DNA of 35,844 nt from a virus, in the IMG/VR virus record IMGVR_UViG_3300027708_000178, positions 1 through 35,844 of that record, one strand, 5' to 3'. Shown piece after piece: positions 35,807 through 35,844 of this stretch (within the stretch, counting starts at the first letter, position 1; every line of letters starts with the position of its first letter). The position numbers and the translations under genes are program-made. The notes under the pieces were generated by a model that worked only from the letters and a program-made list of their open reading frames with translations, was not told where the DNA came from and did not search any database.

Positions 35807-35844
35807 CAATAAAGCTATAGGCGTTCCGCATCCCCTATTCCATA
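35807..35844 (-). ncRNA. edge of a third GGA-rich cassette (partial)
   Basis: The 15-mer GGGGATGCGGAACGC at 35821-35835 matches 32685-32699; here ATAGG and CCTAT close a 12-base loop holding two GGA triplets, and a third GGA lies just outside. The window ends before its promoter. Confidence 0.35.

Noticed and set aside
1-35844. CRISPR arrays, insertion sequences, rRNA
   Set aside because: I saw no regularly spaced repeat arrays, transposase genes with terminal repeats or rRNA segments. The regularly recurring sequence here is the promoter motif.

Overview
The window reads as part of a large, AT-rich tailed-phage genome. It is packed with short genes that overlap by 1-40 bases or sit a few bases apart, most with an AAGGAG-type ribosome site. 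Nearly all run on the minus strand. It carries one tRNA gene, a tail-tube-like structural protein, a DNA cytosine methyltransferase, a DUF932 protein, a GP88-like protein, a zinc-finger HNH nuclease, and dozens of unrecognised small proteins typical of a phage early region. The host is not proven. A Tat-exported DUF1501 protein at 8685-9962, a family strongly expanded in Planctomycetes, hints at a planctomycete or similar host.

Layout. (1) 1-5.2 kb: sugar- and surface-modification genes: SAM methyltransferases, a DUF5672 protein, a DUF6165 protein, a glycosyltransferase-methyltransferase fusion and a 2OG-Fe(II) oxygenase. (2) 5.2-7.6 kb: unrecognised genes and a small exported protein followed by a terminator. 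(3) 7.7-10.6 kb: a tightly coupled operon read from right to left: coiled-coil protein, structured leader RNA, csrA, DUF1501, glycosyltransferase-like protein. (4) 10.7-16.7 kb: an AbrB-like protein, the tail-tube-like protein, zinc-ribbon proteins, a CmoA-like methyltransferase, Dcm, a prolyl-4-hydroxylase-like oxygenase, a YkgJ-like cysteine cluster protein and a Thr-rich Cys-rich protein. (5) 16.7-35.8 kb: an early-region-like array of small genes with a tRNA, interrupted only by a plus-strand ribbon-helix-helix plus HNH pair.

The most striking feature is a bipartite sequence, TAAATA-N14-ACGAATA read on the minus strand, found 27 times with almost invariant spacing. It lies just upstream of gene groups, follows a strong terminator in one place, and stays in minus orientation in two divergent gaps. 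It is probably a phage-specific promoter. It often overlaps the stop codon of the preceding gene, lies inside two coding ends, and abuts the tRNA 3' end.

In 29.9-35.8 kb several of these promoters drive stretches with no credible ORF. Two of them (32.67-32.76 and 34.33-34.45 kb), and a third cut by the window edge, are rich in GGA motifs and hairpins. Downstream of each stretch (minus sense) lies a tandem GTTATAC-type site and then a second copy of the promoter. Because the same window encodes a CsrA with its RNA-binding residues intact, a phage CsrA plus CsrB-like decoy RNA system is the leading hypothesis for something undescribed here. It is inference and needs RNA data.
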